From an uncultured Sphingomonadaceae bacterium (GTDB lineage Bacteria; Pseudomonadota; Alphaproteobacteria; Sphingomonadales; Sphingomonadaceae), in NCBI GenBank assembly GCA_947501325.1, contig CANMVC010000001.1:1302001-1366000 (forward strand): DNA of 64,000 nt, written 5' to 3'. Position numbers and translations under genes: made by a program. This document shows positions 43,437 through 52,171 of this stretch, one piece after another. Position 1 is the first letter of the stretch, and every line of letters starts with the position of its first letter. Under the pieces are notes generated by a model, which saw nothing but the letters and a program-made list of their open reading frames with translations, did no database searches and was not told the origin of the DNA.

Positions 43437-44237
43437 ATGCCACCCCTTACATTGCTGATCAGTGATGACGAACCGCTAGCGGTATCGCGTCTGATCGAAC
43501 TGGTACAGCGGATGGATAATGTCACTCTGCTCGGGGAAGCGTCCGATGGTCAGGAGACGCTGGAGCTGATTAAGGAACTCAATCCGAATGTCGTCTTGCT
43601 CGACATAGAAATGCCGATTTTGGACGGATTTGATGTGATTGAGAATCTGTCCACTTCTCTGGGCCAGACCAACGGGAATATTCCCCTGGTTATCTTCATC
43701 ACCGCCTATCCCCAATTTGCTGTCCGGGCTTTTGAAACCGGCGCGCTGGACTTCATACCCAAGCCGGTCCGCTACACCCGCCTGGTCGCGGCGATTGACC
43801 GCGCTCGCTCCGCTTATGCGGACCGGGAAGCCCGACAACGTCTGGCCCTGCTCGGAACAACACTCGATCAACTCCGGCGGGAGCGATTTCAGGTGGTGGA
43901 TGACGACCATTATCTATGGGTGCCCCGCCAAGGCGAGGTGATCCGGGTGGATTGCGATAATATCGACTGGGTCAAGGCCGAAGGTGAATATGTGCGGCTC
44001 TATTGTGACCAGACATCCTATCTCTATCGGCAAATGATTGGTGACTTTGCCGCCAAAAACGCCGCCATCGGCTTTTTGCGGGTCCACCGGTCAGCAGCAG
44101 TCAATGTTGCGCGAATCATAGCCGTTAGCCGCAACAAAAATGGCGGTCGGCGACTGCGATTGAGCACCGGCGAAGAAATACCGGTGGGCAGAAAATATGC
44201 CAAGGACGTAACCGCAATTATCTCGCCCGAAACATAA
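43437..44237 (+). CDS. LytTR-type response regulator
   Basis: 266 residues from MPPLTLLISDDEP. The receiver domain has Asp10-Asp11, the phospho-acceptor Asp56 in VVLLDIEMP, and the Lys in DFIPKPVRY. A LytTR DNA-binding domain fills about residues 155-260 (VDWVKAEGEYVRLYC, then FLRVHRSAAVNVARI). LytTR regulators usually pair with a membrane histidine kinase, but none is adjacent. It lies 190 bases upstream of a TonB-dependent receptor that it may control. An ATG ten codons upstream is possible. Confidence 0.87.
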   Translation: MPPLTLLISDDEPLAVSRLIELVQRMDNVTLLGEASDGQETLELIKELNPNVVLLDIEMPILDGFDVIENLSTSLGQTNGNIPLVIFITAYPQFAVRAFETGALDFIPKPVRYTRLVAAIDRARSAYADREARQRLALLGTTLDQLRRERFQVVDDDHYLWVPRQGEVIRVDCDNIDWVKAEGEYVRLYCDQTSYLYRQMIGDFAAKNAAIGFLRVHRSAAVNVARIIAVSRNKNGGRRLRLSTGEEIPVGRKYAKDVTAIISPET

Positions 44238-44348
44238 TAAAGCGCATTATTATCAATAGATTAGATGCCATCAATTTCCTATTTTTATGAATATTTACAA
44301 CGAAGTAAAGTCACCGTTGCGCCGAATCTTCACACGCTGGGCAATATC

Positions 44349-44367
44349 CAAATATCCGTCATATTTG
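44349..44367. promoter_or_regulatory. Palindrome upstream of TonB-dependent receptor
   Basis: CAAATATCCGTCATATTTG is a perfect 7-bp inverted repeat with a 5-base centre, about 62 bases before the receptor start. It is a candidate binding site. LytTR proteins usually prefer direct repeats, so another regulator is possible. Confidence 0.35.
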
Positions 44368-44428
44368 ATTGCTGCGCCGCTTTTTCCTCTTATTTGGTTG
44401 CCCCTGTAATCAACTAAGGGAGCCAGCA

Positions 44429-47296
44429 ATGCGGCCGAATTTCAAAACCAAAACTTTACGCAAATGTTTTACATCAGCAGCGATAATGGCAGTGGCCGTC
44501 TCTGCCACAACCGCCAAGGCGCAGGACCAGGAAGGCGCAGATAGCGAAGAAGTTTCTGACGTTATTGTCGTTACGGGGTCGCGGATTACCAATCCGAATC
44601 TTGAGTTATCCAGTCCGGTTTCGGTCGTCGGTCGCGACGAAATTGATTTGCAGCCATCGCTCACAGCAGAGGAATTAATTCGCGAACTGCCAGGTGTTGT
44701 GGCCGATCTGGGCTCAGCGGTCAATAACGGTAGTGAGGGCGCGGCCGAAATCAACTTGCGCGGACTAGGCAGCAACCGTAACCTTGTTTTGCTGAACAAT
44801 CGACGGGTCGTTCCCAGCGGTCTGACCGGTGTGACCGACACCAACCTGATTCCATTGGCATTGGTGGAACGGGTTGATATCGTAACCGGTGGCGGCGGCA
44901 CAGTCTATGGTGCCGATGCCATTTCTGGTGTCGTAAACTTCGTTCTCAAAGACGATTTTGAAGGCGCAGAAATTTCAACCAGCTATGGCATTACCGAAGA
45001 ATCCGATGGCTCCGTTTTTCGCGCTGACCTGACGCTCGGCGGAAACTTCGCCGATGATCGCGGTAACGCCGTATTTAGTGTTGGTTACCGCACATCTGAC
45101 CCGGTGCTGCAAGGTGACCGATCATTCGGTTTTGAGTCGCTGAGTTCTGTAACCGGTAATCCCCAAGGGTCAGGAACGTCAGTCCCGACGGCTATCAACG
45201 GGCAGCAATATGATCCGGATACCGGTTTACTTTCCGACGACATCAACACTTTTAACTTCAATCCATTCAACTATTATCAGACGCCTTTCGAACGGTTTAA
45301 CGTCTTCGGCGCTGCTCACTATGAAGTTACGGAAGGCATTGAAGTTTACGGGCAGGGTCTTTATTCTAAAAATACGGTCGAGACACAATTCGCACCTTCC
45401 GGACTGTTCGGCACGACTTATAATTTGCCGCTCAGCAATCCGTTTCTGACCGATGCGCTGCGAAACCAGATTTGTGCGCAACCCATTGTCGGATTGAGCC
45501 AAGCCGAATGTGATGCGGCAGCAAACGTTACGGACCCAAGCGACCCGGCCTTCCGGGCTCCGGCAGTCGCGATAAACCGCCGACTAGTCGAACAAGGTCA
45601 GCGCCAACAAACGCTGGAATTTGATGTTTTCCAGATAGAGGCTGGCGTTCGCGGCGATATTATCGACACGATTCAATTTGACGTTCATGCGACACACGGG
45701 CGATCCACGCGCGTTCGTAGCCAGAATAATAGCGGTCTCCGTTCGCGCATTCAGCAGGGATTGTTTGCGGTTGATGCCGAAAATTGTATCGACCCGTCAA
45801 ATGGTTGTGCTCCAATCAACCTCTTTGGTTCCGGTCAGGATATTTCTCCGCAAGCAGTCGCTTTCTTCAACCAGCCGGTTTCTGCAACCACTAAAACCGA
45901 GCTTACTACGGTGACAGGTTCGATTTCCGGTGACGCAGGCTTCACTATTCCATGGGCTGAGACACCAGTAAACTTCGCCATTGGCGCGGAATATCGTGAC
46001 AATGTCGCGTCAATCATTCCTGATATCGCATCCGGTACGCCTGATGAGATACTGGGCAATGGTGAGCCGCTTGTGCCTCAGTCGGGCGGTTATGATGTTG
46101 TGGAAGTTTTTGGCGAACTTGTGGCGCCACTGGTCGAAGACAAACCGTTTTTTCATAGCCTGACGCTTGAAATAGGCGGTCGTTATTCGGATTACTCAAA
46201 TACTGGCGGAAACTTCACCTGGAAAGCAGGCGGCAGTTGGGAACCGGTAGAAGGGTTGAAACTGCGTGGCATTTATCAGCGGGCTGTTCGGTCCCCCAAC
46301 ATCGAAGAGCTGTTCCGGCCGACTACCACCGGATTGGATAATTTGGCTGTTGATCCGTGCGCGGGTTCAAATCCGGTTGGCAATGCGCAACTTACAGCAA
46401 CCTGTATTGCGCAGGGCGCGCCCGGAGGCCAGATCGGTTCTATTCCTCAACCTTCTGCGGGTCAGATCAACGTGACGAGCGGCGGAAATGAAAACCTGGA
46501 TGTCGAAAAAGCGCGAACCATAACAATCGGTGCCGTTATACAGCCGGCTGTCGTTCCTGGTTTAACGGTATCCATTGATTATTATGACATCGTCATTGAT
46601 GACGCTATCTCTGAAACCACCGTAAATGACGTATTTGGGCCTTGTTTTGCAGCACCAAGCCCCGACAACCCCGCTTGTGCATTAATCCAGAGAAACCCTC
46701 TTAACGGGAGTCTGAATGGTGGCTCAGATACACCGGGCGTCACTCTAGCTCTCTCCAATCTGGGACGCTTTGAAACATCGGGAATTGACTTTGGCATAAA
46801 CTATCAGCGCGAACTGAATTTCGCGACGCTTGGCCTGCAATTCAACGGCAACTACACTATTGATAACAAATTCCAGGCGACACCAACCAGCGTCAATCGC
46901 GAATGTGCCGGATTTTATAGCGTTGCCTGCACAACCATCGGTGGCATTAAGCCGGAGTTTCAGTTGAATAGCCGGATCAGCCTGAGCCGCGAGGAAGGTT
47001 CCATCTCGCTGGGTTGGAGGCATATTTCTGGCCAGGATATTGAGCCTTCGCTCGAAGGCGATTTTCTGCCCGAGTTCGAAAGCATTGATTCCTATAATAT
47101 CTTCGATTTGGCCTTGAGAGCGCAGGTGATGGAAACACTCAACGTTACCTTGGCTGTTGATAACCTGTTCGACAAAAAACCACCAGTTGTCGGGAACGAC
47201 ATCGGGACGACCGCATTTAACAGCGGAAACACATTCCCAACGACCTATGATGCCCTCGGCCGCCGGTACACGATCGGTGCGACGCTAACGTTCTAA
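44429..47296 (+). CDS. TonB-dependent outer-membrane receptor
   Basis: 955 residues from MRPNFKTKTLRK, with GGGAG six bases before ATG. The signal peptide ends near TAKAQ (about residue 33). The TonB box region is VSDVIVVTGSRI, the plug domain includes INLRGLGSNRNLVLLNNRR, and the barrel ends in RYTIGATLTF with a terminal Phe. Cysteine pairs in outer loops and the length resemble sphingomonad receptors for large substrates. No catabolic genes sit next to it, so the ligand is open. A terminator follows. Confidence 0.93.
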   Translation: MRPNFKTKTLRKCFTSAAIMAVAVSATTAKAQDQEGADSEEVSDVIVVTGSRITNPNLELSSPVSVVGRDEIDLQPSLTAEELIRELPGVVADLGSAVNNGSEGAAEINLRGLGSNRNLVLLNNRRVVPSGLTGVTDTNLIPLALVERVDIVTGGGGTVYGADAISGVVNFVLKDDFEGAEISTSYGITEESDGSVFRADLTLGGNFADDRGNAVFSVGYRTSDPVLQGDRSFGFESLSSVTGNPQGSGTSVPTAINGQQYDPDTGLLSDDINTFNFNPFNYYQTPFERFNVFGAAHYEVTEGIEVYGQGLYSKNTVETQFAPSGLFGTTYNLPLSNPFLTDALRNQICAQPIVGLSQAECDAAANVTDPSDPAFRAPAVAINRRLVEQGQRQQTLEFDVFQIEAGVRGDIIDTIQFDVHATHGRSTRVRSQNNSGLRSRIQQGLFAVDAENCIDPSNGCAPINLFGSGQDISPQAVAFFNQPVSATTKTELTTVTGSISGDAGFTIPWAETPVNFAIGAEYRDNVASIIPDIASGTPDEILGNGEPLVPQSGGYDVVEVFGELVAPLVEDKPFFHSLTLEIGGRYSDYSNTGGNFTWKAGGSWEPVEGLKLRGIYQRAVRSPNIEELFRPTTTGLDNLAVDPCAGSNPVGNAQLTATCIAQGAPGGQIGSIPQPSAGQINVTSGGNENLDVEKARTITIGAVIQPAVVPGLTVSIDYYDIVIDDAISETTVNDVFGPCFAAPSPDNPACALIQRNPLNGSLNGGSDTPGVTLALSNLGRFETSGIDFGINYQRELNFATLGLQFNGNYTIDNKFQATPTSVNRECAGFYSVACTTIGGIKPEFQLNSRISLSREEGSISLGWRHISGQDIEPSLEGDFLPEFESIDSYNIFDLALRAQVMETLNVTLAVDNLFDKKPPVVGNDIGTTAFNSGNTFPTTYDALGRRYTIGATLTF

Positions 47297-47320
47297 ACAA
47301 GCACTCACAGATCAAAAAGG

Positions 47321-47352
47321 AAAGGCGGCCATTTTCACGGCCGCCTTTTTTA
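47321..47352 (+). terminator. Rho-independent terminator of the TonB-dependent receptor
   Basis: AAAGGCGGCC and GGCCGCCTTT form a perfect 10-bp stem with loop ATTTTCAC, followed by a T-run. It lies 25 bases after the receptor stop and before the convergent SDR gene. Confidence 0.88.
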
Positions 47353-47380
47353 TGTCTGTAACGGTCTCGCCAAAACTTCA

Positions 47381-48157
47381 CTAGGGCCGCGAAATCATGC
47401 CGCCATCAAGTGCAATCGTCTGCCCGACCAACCAGGATGAAGCCCTGGAGCACAGATACAGCGCGGTTCCGGCAATATCTTCCGGTGCTCCCATCCGTCC
47501 GCGGGGGATTTGTGACAGCGCCATTTTGGTCATCCCGTCATTCTCGACAATCTGCTTCGTCATATTGCTCGGGAAAAATCCGGGGGCAATCGCGTTGACG
47601 TTGATGTGATAGGACGCAAGATCCGTGGCCAGATGCTCGGTCAGATGGATCACACCGGATTTACTCGCCGAATAAGCATAGGTCGGCATGCCCGAATTTC
47701 GGATGCCGTTGATCGACGCGATATTGATGACCCGCGCCGGATCATCCGCATTGCCCGATGCTTTGAGCAGCGGCAGAAACTTCTGGGTCGCAAAGAATAT
47801 CGCCTTGATGTTGATATCCATCACCTTGTCCCAGCCTTTTTCGGGAAAATCCTCAATCGGCGCGGCCCAGTTGGCGCCCGCATTGTTGATCAGGATATCA
47901 ACCTTGCTCTCGCGCTCGCTAACCGCTGCAACAAAGCTTTCAATGCCTGCAACGTTCGACAGATCAGCGGGTATGGCGATACATTCGCCCAGCTTGGAAA
48001 GCTCTTCGGCCATCGCCATCAAACGATCTTCCTTGCGCGCGGTAATATAGACTTTCGCCCCATTCTCCACGAGACCGCGCGCCATCATCGCGCCAATACC
48101 GCTGGAGCCTCCGGAAACAACCGCCACTTTGCCGCTGACATCAAACAGGTTTTTCAT
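47381..48157 (-). CDS. Short-chain dehydrogenase/reductase (SDR)
   Basis: 258 residues. The cofactor motif is VVSGGSSGIGAMMARGL, NNAG lies in DILINNAGANW, and the catalytic YxxxK lies in YAYSASKSG after a Ser in INIASING. It is a classical NAD(P)-dependent SDR; the substrate is unknown, and FabG-like 3-ketoacyl or sugar-alcohol enzymes share the pattern. It is a single gene. Confidence 0.85.
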   Translation of the reverse strand: MKNLFDVSGKVAVVSGGSSGIGAMMARGLVENGAKVYITARKEDRLMAMAEELSKLGECIAIPADLSNVAGIESFVAAVSERESKVDILINNAGANWAAPIEDFPEKGWDKVMDINIKAIFFATQKFLPLLKASGNADDPARVINIASINGIRNSGMPTYAYSASKSGVIHLTEHLATDLASYHINVNAIAPGFFPSNMTKQIVENDGMTKMALSQIPRGRMGAPEDIAGTALYLCSRASSWLVGQTIALDGGMISRP

Positions 48158-48327
48158 ATGCTCTCCTCTATTTTTGGATCAAGCTGCCATCACACAGCGC
48201 GACACGCTTGTCCACGGATGAGAGAGATATGTTGCACCGGCAGGGTCGGGCCAGACAGCGATTGTAAGCCTTCGCTTTTTGCGGTGCCCTGCCCTTACGG
48301 GGTATAAGAGAACCCGCTATTTTGAAG
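48158..48327. other. Non-coding stretch before the 72-bp repeats
   Basis: Together with the repeats it makes about 360 bases without a gene between the SDR and tRNA-Tyr. It contains a loose inverted repeat GGCAGGG / CCCTGCC (about 48240 and 48290). No tRNA or known RNA pattern was recognised. Confidence 0.35.
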
Positions 48328-48399
48328 AGACGTTTTCGGCCCGCCAGGCCACCCTTGCTTGCGCTGCGGGATTTTTGCCGACGCCGATCCCCCGGATCG
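48328..48399. repeat. 72-bp direct repeat, copy 1
   Basis: It begins AGACGTTTTCGGCCCGCC and ends CCCCCGGATCG. An identical copy starts exactly 100 bases downstream. The end contains the small palindrome GATCC-CCC-GGATC. Confidence 0.85.
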
Positions 48400-48427
48400 A
48401 TCACGAGAATTATTGCCCTCTGTTGGA

Positions 48428-48499
48428 AGACGTTTTCGGCCCGCCAGGCCACCCTTGCTTGCGCTGCGGGATTTTTGCCGACGCCGATCCCCCGGATCG
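48428..48499. repeat. 72-bp direct repeat, copy 2
   Basis: Identical over 72 bases to copy 1, with a 28-base spacer between them. It lies 17 bases from the 3' end of tRNA-Tyr. The identity of non-coding copies points to a recent duplication or to a maintained mobile repeat. Confidence 0.85.
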
Positions 48500-48516
48500 G
48501 CTCTGCTCGGCAAAAA

Positions 48517-48602
48517 TGGTGGACAGGATAGGATTCGAACCTATGTACGCTTGCGCGGGCAGATTTACAGTCTGCTGCCTTTAACCACTCGGCCACCTGT
48601 CC
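48517..48602 (-). tRNA. tRNA-Tyr (anticodon GTA), CCA encoded
   Basis: A class II tRNA with a long variable arm. Acceptor GGACAGG pairs with CCTGTCC, the anticodon stem GCAGA/TCTGC encloses loop CTGTAAA with anticodon GTA, the T arm is ATAGG-TTCGAAT-CCTAT, and the 3' end is ACCA. Confidence 0.96.
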
Positions 48603-48757
48603 ATTTGGTTGCCTATCTTGACCGTTTATCGGCAAGATGCGGCTCAATGACGAAAGCATCGCCCAGTGTCAATGCCTGCCCCTTCAAAATCGCAAATTTC
48701 CCGCGAAAAAGGTCCAAAAAAGAGTGTCCCATTGCGGACGAACCGCTAAGGAGCCTT

Positions 48758-49510
48758 ATGGCACGTAAAAATAGATCTGTGAAAAAAACCGGTGGCGGTT
48801 TGAAATTCTGGGGCCGGCATGCGGTGGAAGCCGCGCTCGCCAACCCCCATCGGTTCGTGAAGAAAATTTCAGGGACACGCGAAGCGCTCGCAACGCTCGA
48901 CCTGCCCGAAGACTTGGCGGTCGTATATAGCGACGTCGCTGACCTCGGCCGGGTCATACCGCGCGAGGCGCCGCATCAGGGAATGGTGCTGGATGTGGAT
49001 CCGCTGCCTGAAATCTGGCTGGGCGACTTGCTCGACAAGGTCGCTGACAAAGGCCGTCCGATATTGGTTCTGGACCAAGTGACCGACCCCCATAATGTTG
49101 GTGCGATATTGCGCTCTGCCGCCGCATTTGATGCCGCCGCGATTGTGACGCAGGATCGGCACGCGCCGCCGGAATCCGGTACGCTGGCAAAGTCAGCCTC
49201 TGGCGCTTTGGAAATTGTACCTTGGGTGCGCGTAGTCAATCTGGCGCGGGCGCTCGATGAAATTGCCGAAGCGGGATATTGGCGCATCGGCATGGATGGC
49301 GAAGCAGACCAAACGCTTGGCAGCCTGATGGGGCAAAGCAAATTGGCCTTGGTAATGGGCGCAGAAGGCGAAGGTTTGCGGCAGAATGTCGCGGCGCATT
49401 GTGACGCGCTGGCACGCCTGCCCATGGCCCCGCAGATGGAAAGCCTGAATGTGTCCAATGCCGCAGCCATTGCTCTTTACGCTGAATATACACGAGACAG
49501 GGAGAATTAG
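48758..49510 (+). CDS. rlmB: 23S rRNA (guanosine-2'-O)-methyltransferase, RlmB-like
   Basis: 250 residues from MARKNRSVKK. AGGAG four bases upstream supports the start, although the frame is open much further left across the tRNA. The substrate-binding domain reads KFWGRHAVEAALANP. The SPOUT knot motifs are VLDQVTDPHNVGAILRSAAAF, ALVMGAEGEGLR and LPMAPQMESLNVSNAAAIALYA. It methylates G2251 of 23S rRNA or a related site. The lipoprotein gene begins directly after its stop. Confidence 0.92.
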   Translation: MARKNRSVKKTGGGLKFWGRHAVEAALANPHRFVKKISGTREALATLDLPEDLAVVYSDVADLGRVIPREAPHQGMVLDVDPLPEIWLGDLLDKVADKGRPILVLDQVTDPHNVGAILRSAAAFDAAAIVTQDRHAPPESGTLAKSASGALEIVPWVRVVNLARALDEIAEAGYWRIGMDGEADQTLGSLMGQSKLALVMGAEGEGLRQNVAAHCDALARLPMAPQMESLNVSNAAAIALYAEYTRDREN

Positions 49511-50440
49511 ATGAAACAGATTTTTAAATTTGTAGCCGCACTGTCGGCACCTTTGTTGCTTTCAGGTTGTTTCTTGTTACCCGGAAAGTTCAATGCGAAG
49601 CTCACCATTCTTGACGGCGATCGGTATGAATTTGGCTATACCGGTCAGATTCAGATGACCATGCCTGACGATGGCAAAATGAAAAAGCCAAGCAACGAAC
49701 CATTTGACCCGGCCAAGCTGAAATGCCGCGATCGCGTGTATAAGAGCAATGGTGAAGTAAATGCCGAAAGCCCTGTTTATGGGGACGAATATGACCGGTA
49801 TGGCAAGGATGCAGATCCTTCTATTGATAATGAAAATCTCAGCTATGAAGTGGTTGACCGGGAATGCACCGACGAAGAAGTCACCAACAGGCAAGACCGG
49901 TATGAGCGCGATCAAGCCCGCAAACAGAAGCGTTATGAAGAAGAATCTGCCATGGCGGGCGCGTTTTTCGGCGGTCCTATTCCCGGTGATGACGACAGCA
50001 TGGTCGCATTCGCCAAGAAATTAAGCAAATATCAGGGCTGGAAGAAGGTCGAACATGCAGGCGGTAATATATTCGACGTAGAATATAGTGAAACCGGACC
50101 CATCGGCAATTATTTCAGCTTTCCTGTGCTTCCGGACGCACAGATGCAATATCCGTTCTTCCAGCTCATTCGGCGCAGCGATGGCGCTGTCGAGATGATG
50201 ACACCGGGCATTGCCGGCCAGGGCAGCTTGTTCAACATGATGATGATGAAAGAAAGCGGAGGCAAAGCGCCCGAAATTTCCGATATCGATGGAGTGTTGA
50301 CTGTCGAAACCAACGGTACGGTCGTTAACAATAACAGCGTTGATGGCTTTACCGTAAAGGGTGATCGGAAAACCATGAGCTGGAAAATCGGCAAGAGTGC
50401 CGAGTCCGAAGACGGACCGCGCGCTCTGATCAGATTCTGA
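49511..50440 (+). CDS. Lipoprotein of unknown function
   Basis: 309 residues. The signal peptide has lipobox LLSGC with the lipidated Cys at 20. The mature protein is highly charged, with a run of acidic and basic residues around 110-145 (NRQDRYERDQARKQKRYEEE) and a beta-rich C-terminal half. No named domain was recognised. It abuts rlmB with no gap and ends at a strong terminator, so the pair is one transcript. Confidence 0.75.
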   Translation: MKQIFKFVAALSAPLLLSGCFLLPGKFNAKLTILDGDRYEFGYTGQIQMTMPDDGKMKKPSNEPFDPAKLKCRDRVYKSNGEVNAESPVYGDEYDRYGKDADPSIDNENLSYEVVDRECTDEEVTNRQDRYERDQARKQKRYEEESAMAGAFFGGPIPGDDDSMVAFAKKLSKYQGWKKVEHAGGNIFDVEYSETGPIGNYFSFPVLPDAQMQYPFFQLIRRSDGAVEMMTPGIAGQGSLFNMMMMKESGGKAPEISDIDGVLTVETNGTVVNNNSVDGFTVKGDRKTMSWKIGKSAESEDGPRALIRF

Positions 50441-50460
50441 TCCACATTTGATACGCATAA

Positions 50461-50489
50461 AAAAGGGGAGCTTTGCCGCTCCCCTTTTT
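50461..50489. terminator. Bidirectional rho-independent terminator
   Basis: AAAAGGGGAGC and GCTCCCCTTTT form a perfect 11-bp stem with loop TTTGCC, flanked by A- and T-runs. It serves the convergent lipoprotein and ferredoxin genes. Confidence 0.9.
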
Positions 50490-50508
50490 ATATCTTCTGT
50501 CGAAGGGT

Positions 50509-50826
50509 CTAGTCTTCTTCGGCGATTTTCACTTTCAAACCTTCAAGGTCATCATTCAATTCGATCTGGCAGCTGAGCCGCGAAAACTCATTGCGATGAT
50601 CGCTGCTTTCCAGCAGATCATCTTCGTCTTCGCTCATCGCCGGCAATTTGTCTTTCCAGTCGGCATCGACATGCACATGGCAAGTCGCGCAAGAACAACA
50701 TCCACCGCACAGCGCTAGCAATTCGTCAAAACCATTGTCGCGGATCGCTTCCATGACGTTCATACCGCTGTCGACAGTAACGGCTTTTTCTTCTCCGGTA
50801 CGACCGGTGACGTGGATGGTTGGCAT
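50509..50826 (-). CDS. 2Fe-2S ferredoxin, adrenodoxin type
   Basis: 105 residues. Cluster ligands are in [15 protein letters not shown] (C-x5-C-x2-C) plus the Cys in RLSCQIEL near 85. Acidic helix [11 protein letters not shown] fits partner binding. Such ferredoxins feed electrons to P450s or act in iron-sulfur assembly (Fdx). No isc genes are adjacent, so a role with the CYP153 in this window is possible but unproven. Confidence 0.9.
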   Translation of the reverse strand: MPTIHVTGRTGEEKAVTVDSGMNVMEAIRDNGFDELLALCGGCCSCATCHVHVDADWKDKLPAMSEDEDDLLESSDHRNEFSRLSCQIELNDDLEGLKVKIAEED

Positions 50827-50929
50827 ATAAACCCCTTAAGCTGTTTTCATTCAAAATCCGGCACGCTATGTCCGCTCGACCAAAAAGAATCAAGAGGCCA
50901 AAAGGCCAGTAACCTGAGGCGAAGCCGCA

Positions 50930-51547
50930 ATGGGCCTATCAAAAGAGACGATAAAGACCAGCCTCGACGCAATCAGCAAAGTCGAGCCGACATTGGGGAA
51001 GGCCATCAAGGCCGCCGGTTATCCGGAACCGCGGATCAATCCCGAGGGCTATCAGACCCTGCTCCGCACGATTGTCGGGCAGCAGGTCAGCGTGGCTTCC
51101 GCGGCTTCGGTTTGGGACAAGCTGGAGGCGCTTTTGGGTGCAGGTTGCCCGGCCGAAGCGCTGATCGCGACCGAATTTGACGAGTTGCGGGCTTGTGGCC
51201 TGTCGCGCCAGAAGCAGGGCTATGCGCGCAGTCTGGCAGAACTGATATTGTCCGGCGGGCTGGACCTCAACAATTTGCCGCACGATGATGAAGAGGCGAT
51301 TGCGCTACTCACCCAGGTCAAGGGCATCGGCCGATGGTCGGCGGAAATCTATCTGCTCTTTGCTTTGGGTCGCCCCGACATCTGGCCGGCCGGTGATCTG
51401 GCGATACAAGCCGGTGTCGGTGACATATTGGGCCATGACACGCGGCCATCGGAACAGGATCTCAGGGAAATTGCCTTGCCCTGGTCGCCGCATCGCGGGT
51501 CGGTCGCAATTTTTATCTGGCATCATTACAACACGATGGTGATGTGA
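50930..51547 (+). CDS. DNA-3-methyladenine glycosylase II family (AlkA-like)
   Basis: 205 residues. The HhH-GPD fold has LLRTIVGQQVSVASAASVWDKL in the first helices, the hairpin LLTQVKGIGRWSAEIYLLFALGRPDIWPAGD with the catalytic Asp at its end, and a terminal SVAIFIWHHYN. It removes alkylated bases in base-excision repair. It lacks the N-terminal domain of E. coli AlkA, as in the short bacterial form. Confidence 0.88.
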   Translation: MGLSKETIKTSLDAISKVEPTLGKAIKAAGYPEPRINPEGYQTLLRTIVGQQVSVASAASVWDKLEALLGAGCPAEALIATEFDELRACGLSRQKQGYARSLAELILSGGLDLNNLPHDDEEAIALLTQVKGIGRWSAEIYLLFALGRPDIWPAGDLAIQAGVGDILGHDTRPSEQDLREIALPWSPHRGSVAIFIWHHYNTMVM

Positions 51548-51587
51548 ACGGGTGGCAAATAGCCGCGCAAGGACATCCCCAGGATCA

Positions 51588-51629
51588 CGTTCGTTAACAG
51601 GGCCCTTCGACAGGCTCAGGACGAACGGG
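51588..51629. repeat. Dispersed repeat with CCCTTCGACAGGCTCAGGAC
   Basis: The unit continues GAACGGG and is one of the commonest short intergenic repeats in sphingomonads and relatives. CGTTCGT about 27 bases to the left pairs with ACGAACG at its end, giving a long hairpin. It lies between the AlkA-like gene and a convergent gene. Confidence 0.7.
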
Positions 51630-51643
51630 TAAAAAAATCGATG

Positions 51644-52171
51644 CTATTTTTTCAGCCCCGGGTTGAGCGCCATTACTTCCTCCATAAAGGATCGCGGCTT
51701 TTTCCAGAATTTGGTCTTAAGGTTAAACCGGTAACCCAATATCGCCACGGCCTCGCTAGCGAAATGCACGCAATTGCGTTTGTTGAGGCTATAGCTTTTC
51801 TGCGGCATATTGCGCCATTTGGCGACCAGAGCCATCAGCTCGCGATATTTGCCGTCCCCCACCGTCACGGTGAAATGCGGGTTGCTATTGGCAATATATT
51901 TGGGCTTGGGCGTCTCGACCTTGCCTTTGACCGATCCCCATAAAATACCCGGAGAGACATTCACAGCGGTAAATCCGAAGCTGGTGTCTACCGCTTCACC
52001 GTTTTCCAGCTTGCCCTTCAACACAAAGAAGGCGTGGGGGAAATTCTTGCCAAAATCATGGGAATAGAAGGTCACCGCCACTTGCGCCTGCGCGGGCATG
52101 GCAACCATGAATAGCGGAACGAGAACGGCCAGAAAACGCAGCCGGAACATCACAAAAAACTGTTTTGTCAC
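51644..52171 (-). CDS. Secreted protein with permuted papain-like features
   Basis: 175 residues. A signal peptide ends near PAQAQ (about residue 30). Conserved-looking points are HDFGKNFPHAFF early and KRNCVHFASEAVAILG late: a His followed far later by N-C-x-H-F. This order (His before Cys) is typical of circularly permuted NlpC/P60 or LRAT/PPPDE-like folds, suggesting a periplasmic hydrolase or acyl-handling enzyme. I do not recognise a named family. It follows the ABC importer genes on the same strand with no gap. Confidence 0.6.
   Translation of the reverse strand: MTKQFFVMFRLRFLAVLVPLFMVAMPAQAQVAVTFYSHDFGKNFPHAFFVLKGKLENGEAVDTSFGFTAVNVSPGILWGSVKGKVETPKPKYIANSNPHFTVTVGDGKYRELMALVAKWRNMPQKSYSLNKRNCVHFASEAVAILGYRFNLKTKFWKKPRSFMEEVMALNPGLKK

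Noticed and set aside
43195-43458. 87-codon open frame upstream of the LytTR regulator
   Set aside because: No recognisable motif and it overlaps the regulator start in another frame.
48328-48499. The 72-bp direct repeats considered as a CRISPR array
   Set aside because: Only two units, repeats far longer than CRISPR repeats, one 28-base spacer and no cas genes.
48359-48757. Long N-terminal extension of the RlmB-like protein across the repeats and tRNA-Tyr
   Set aside because: The frame crosses a tRNA gene and the 72-bp repeat; the ATG with AGGAG at 48758 matches the normal protein start.
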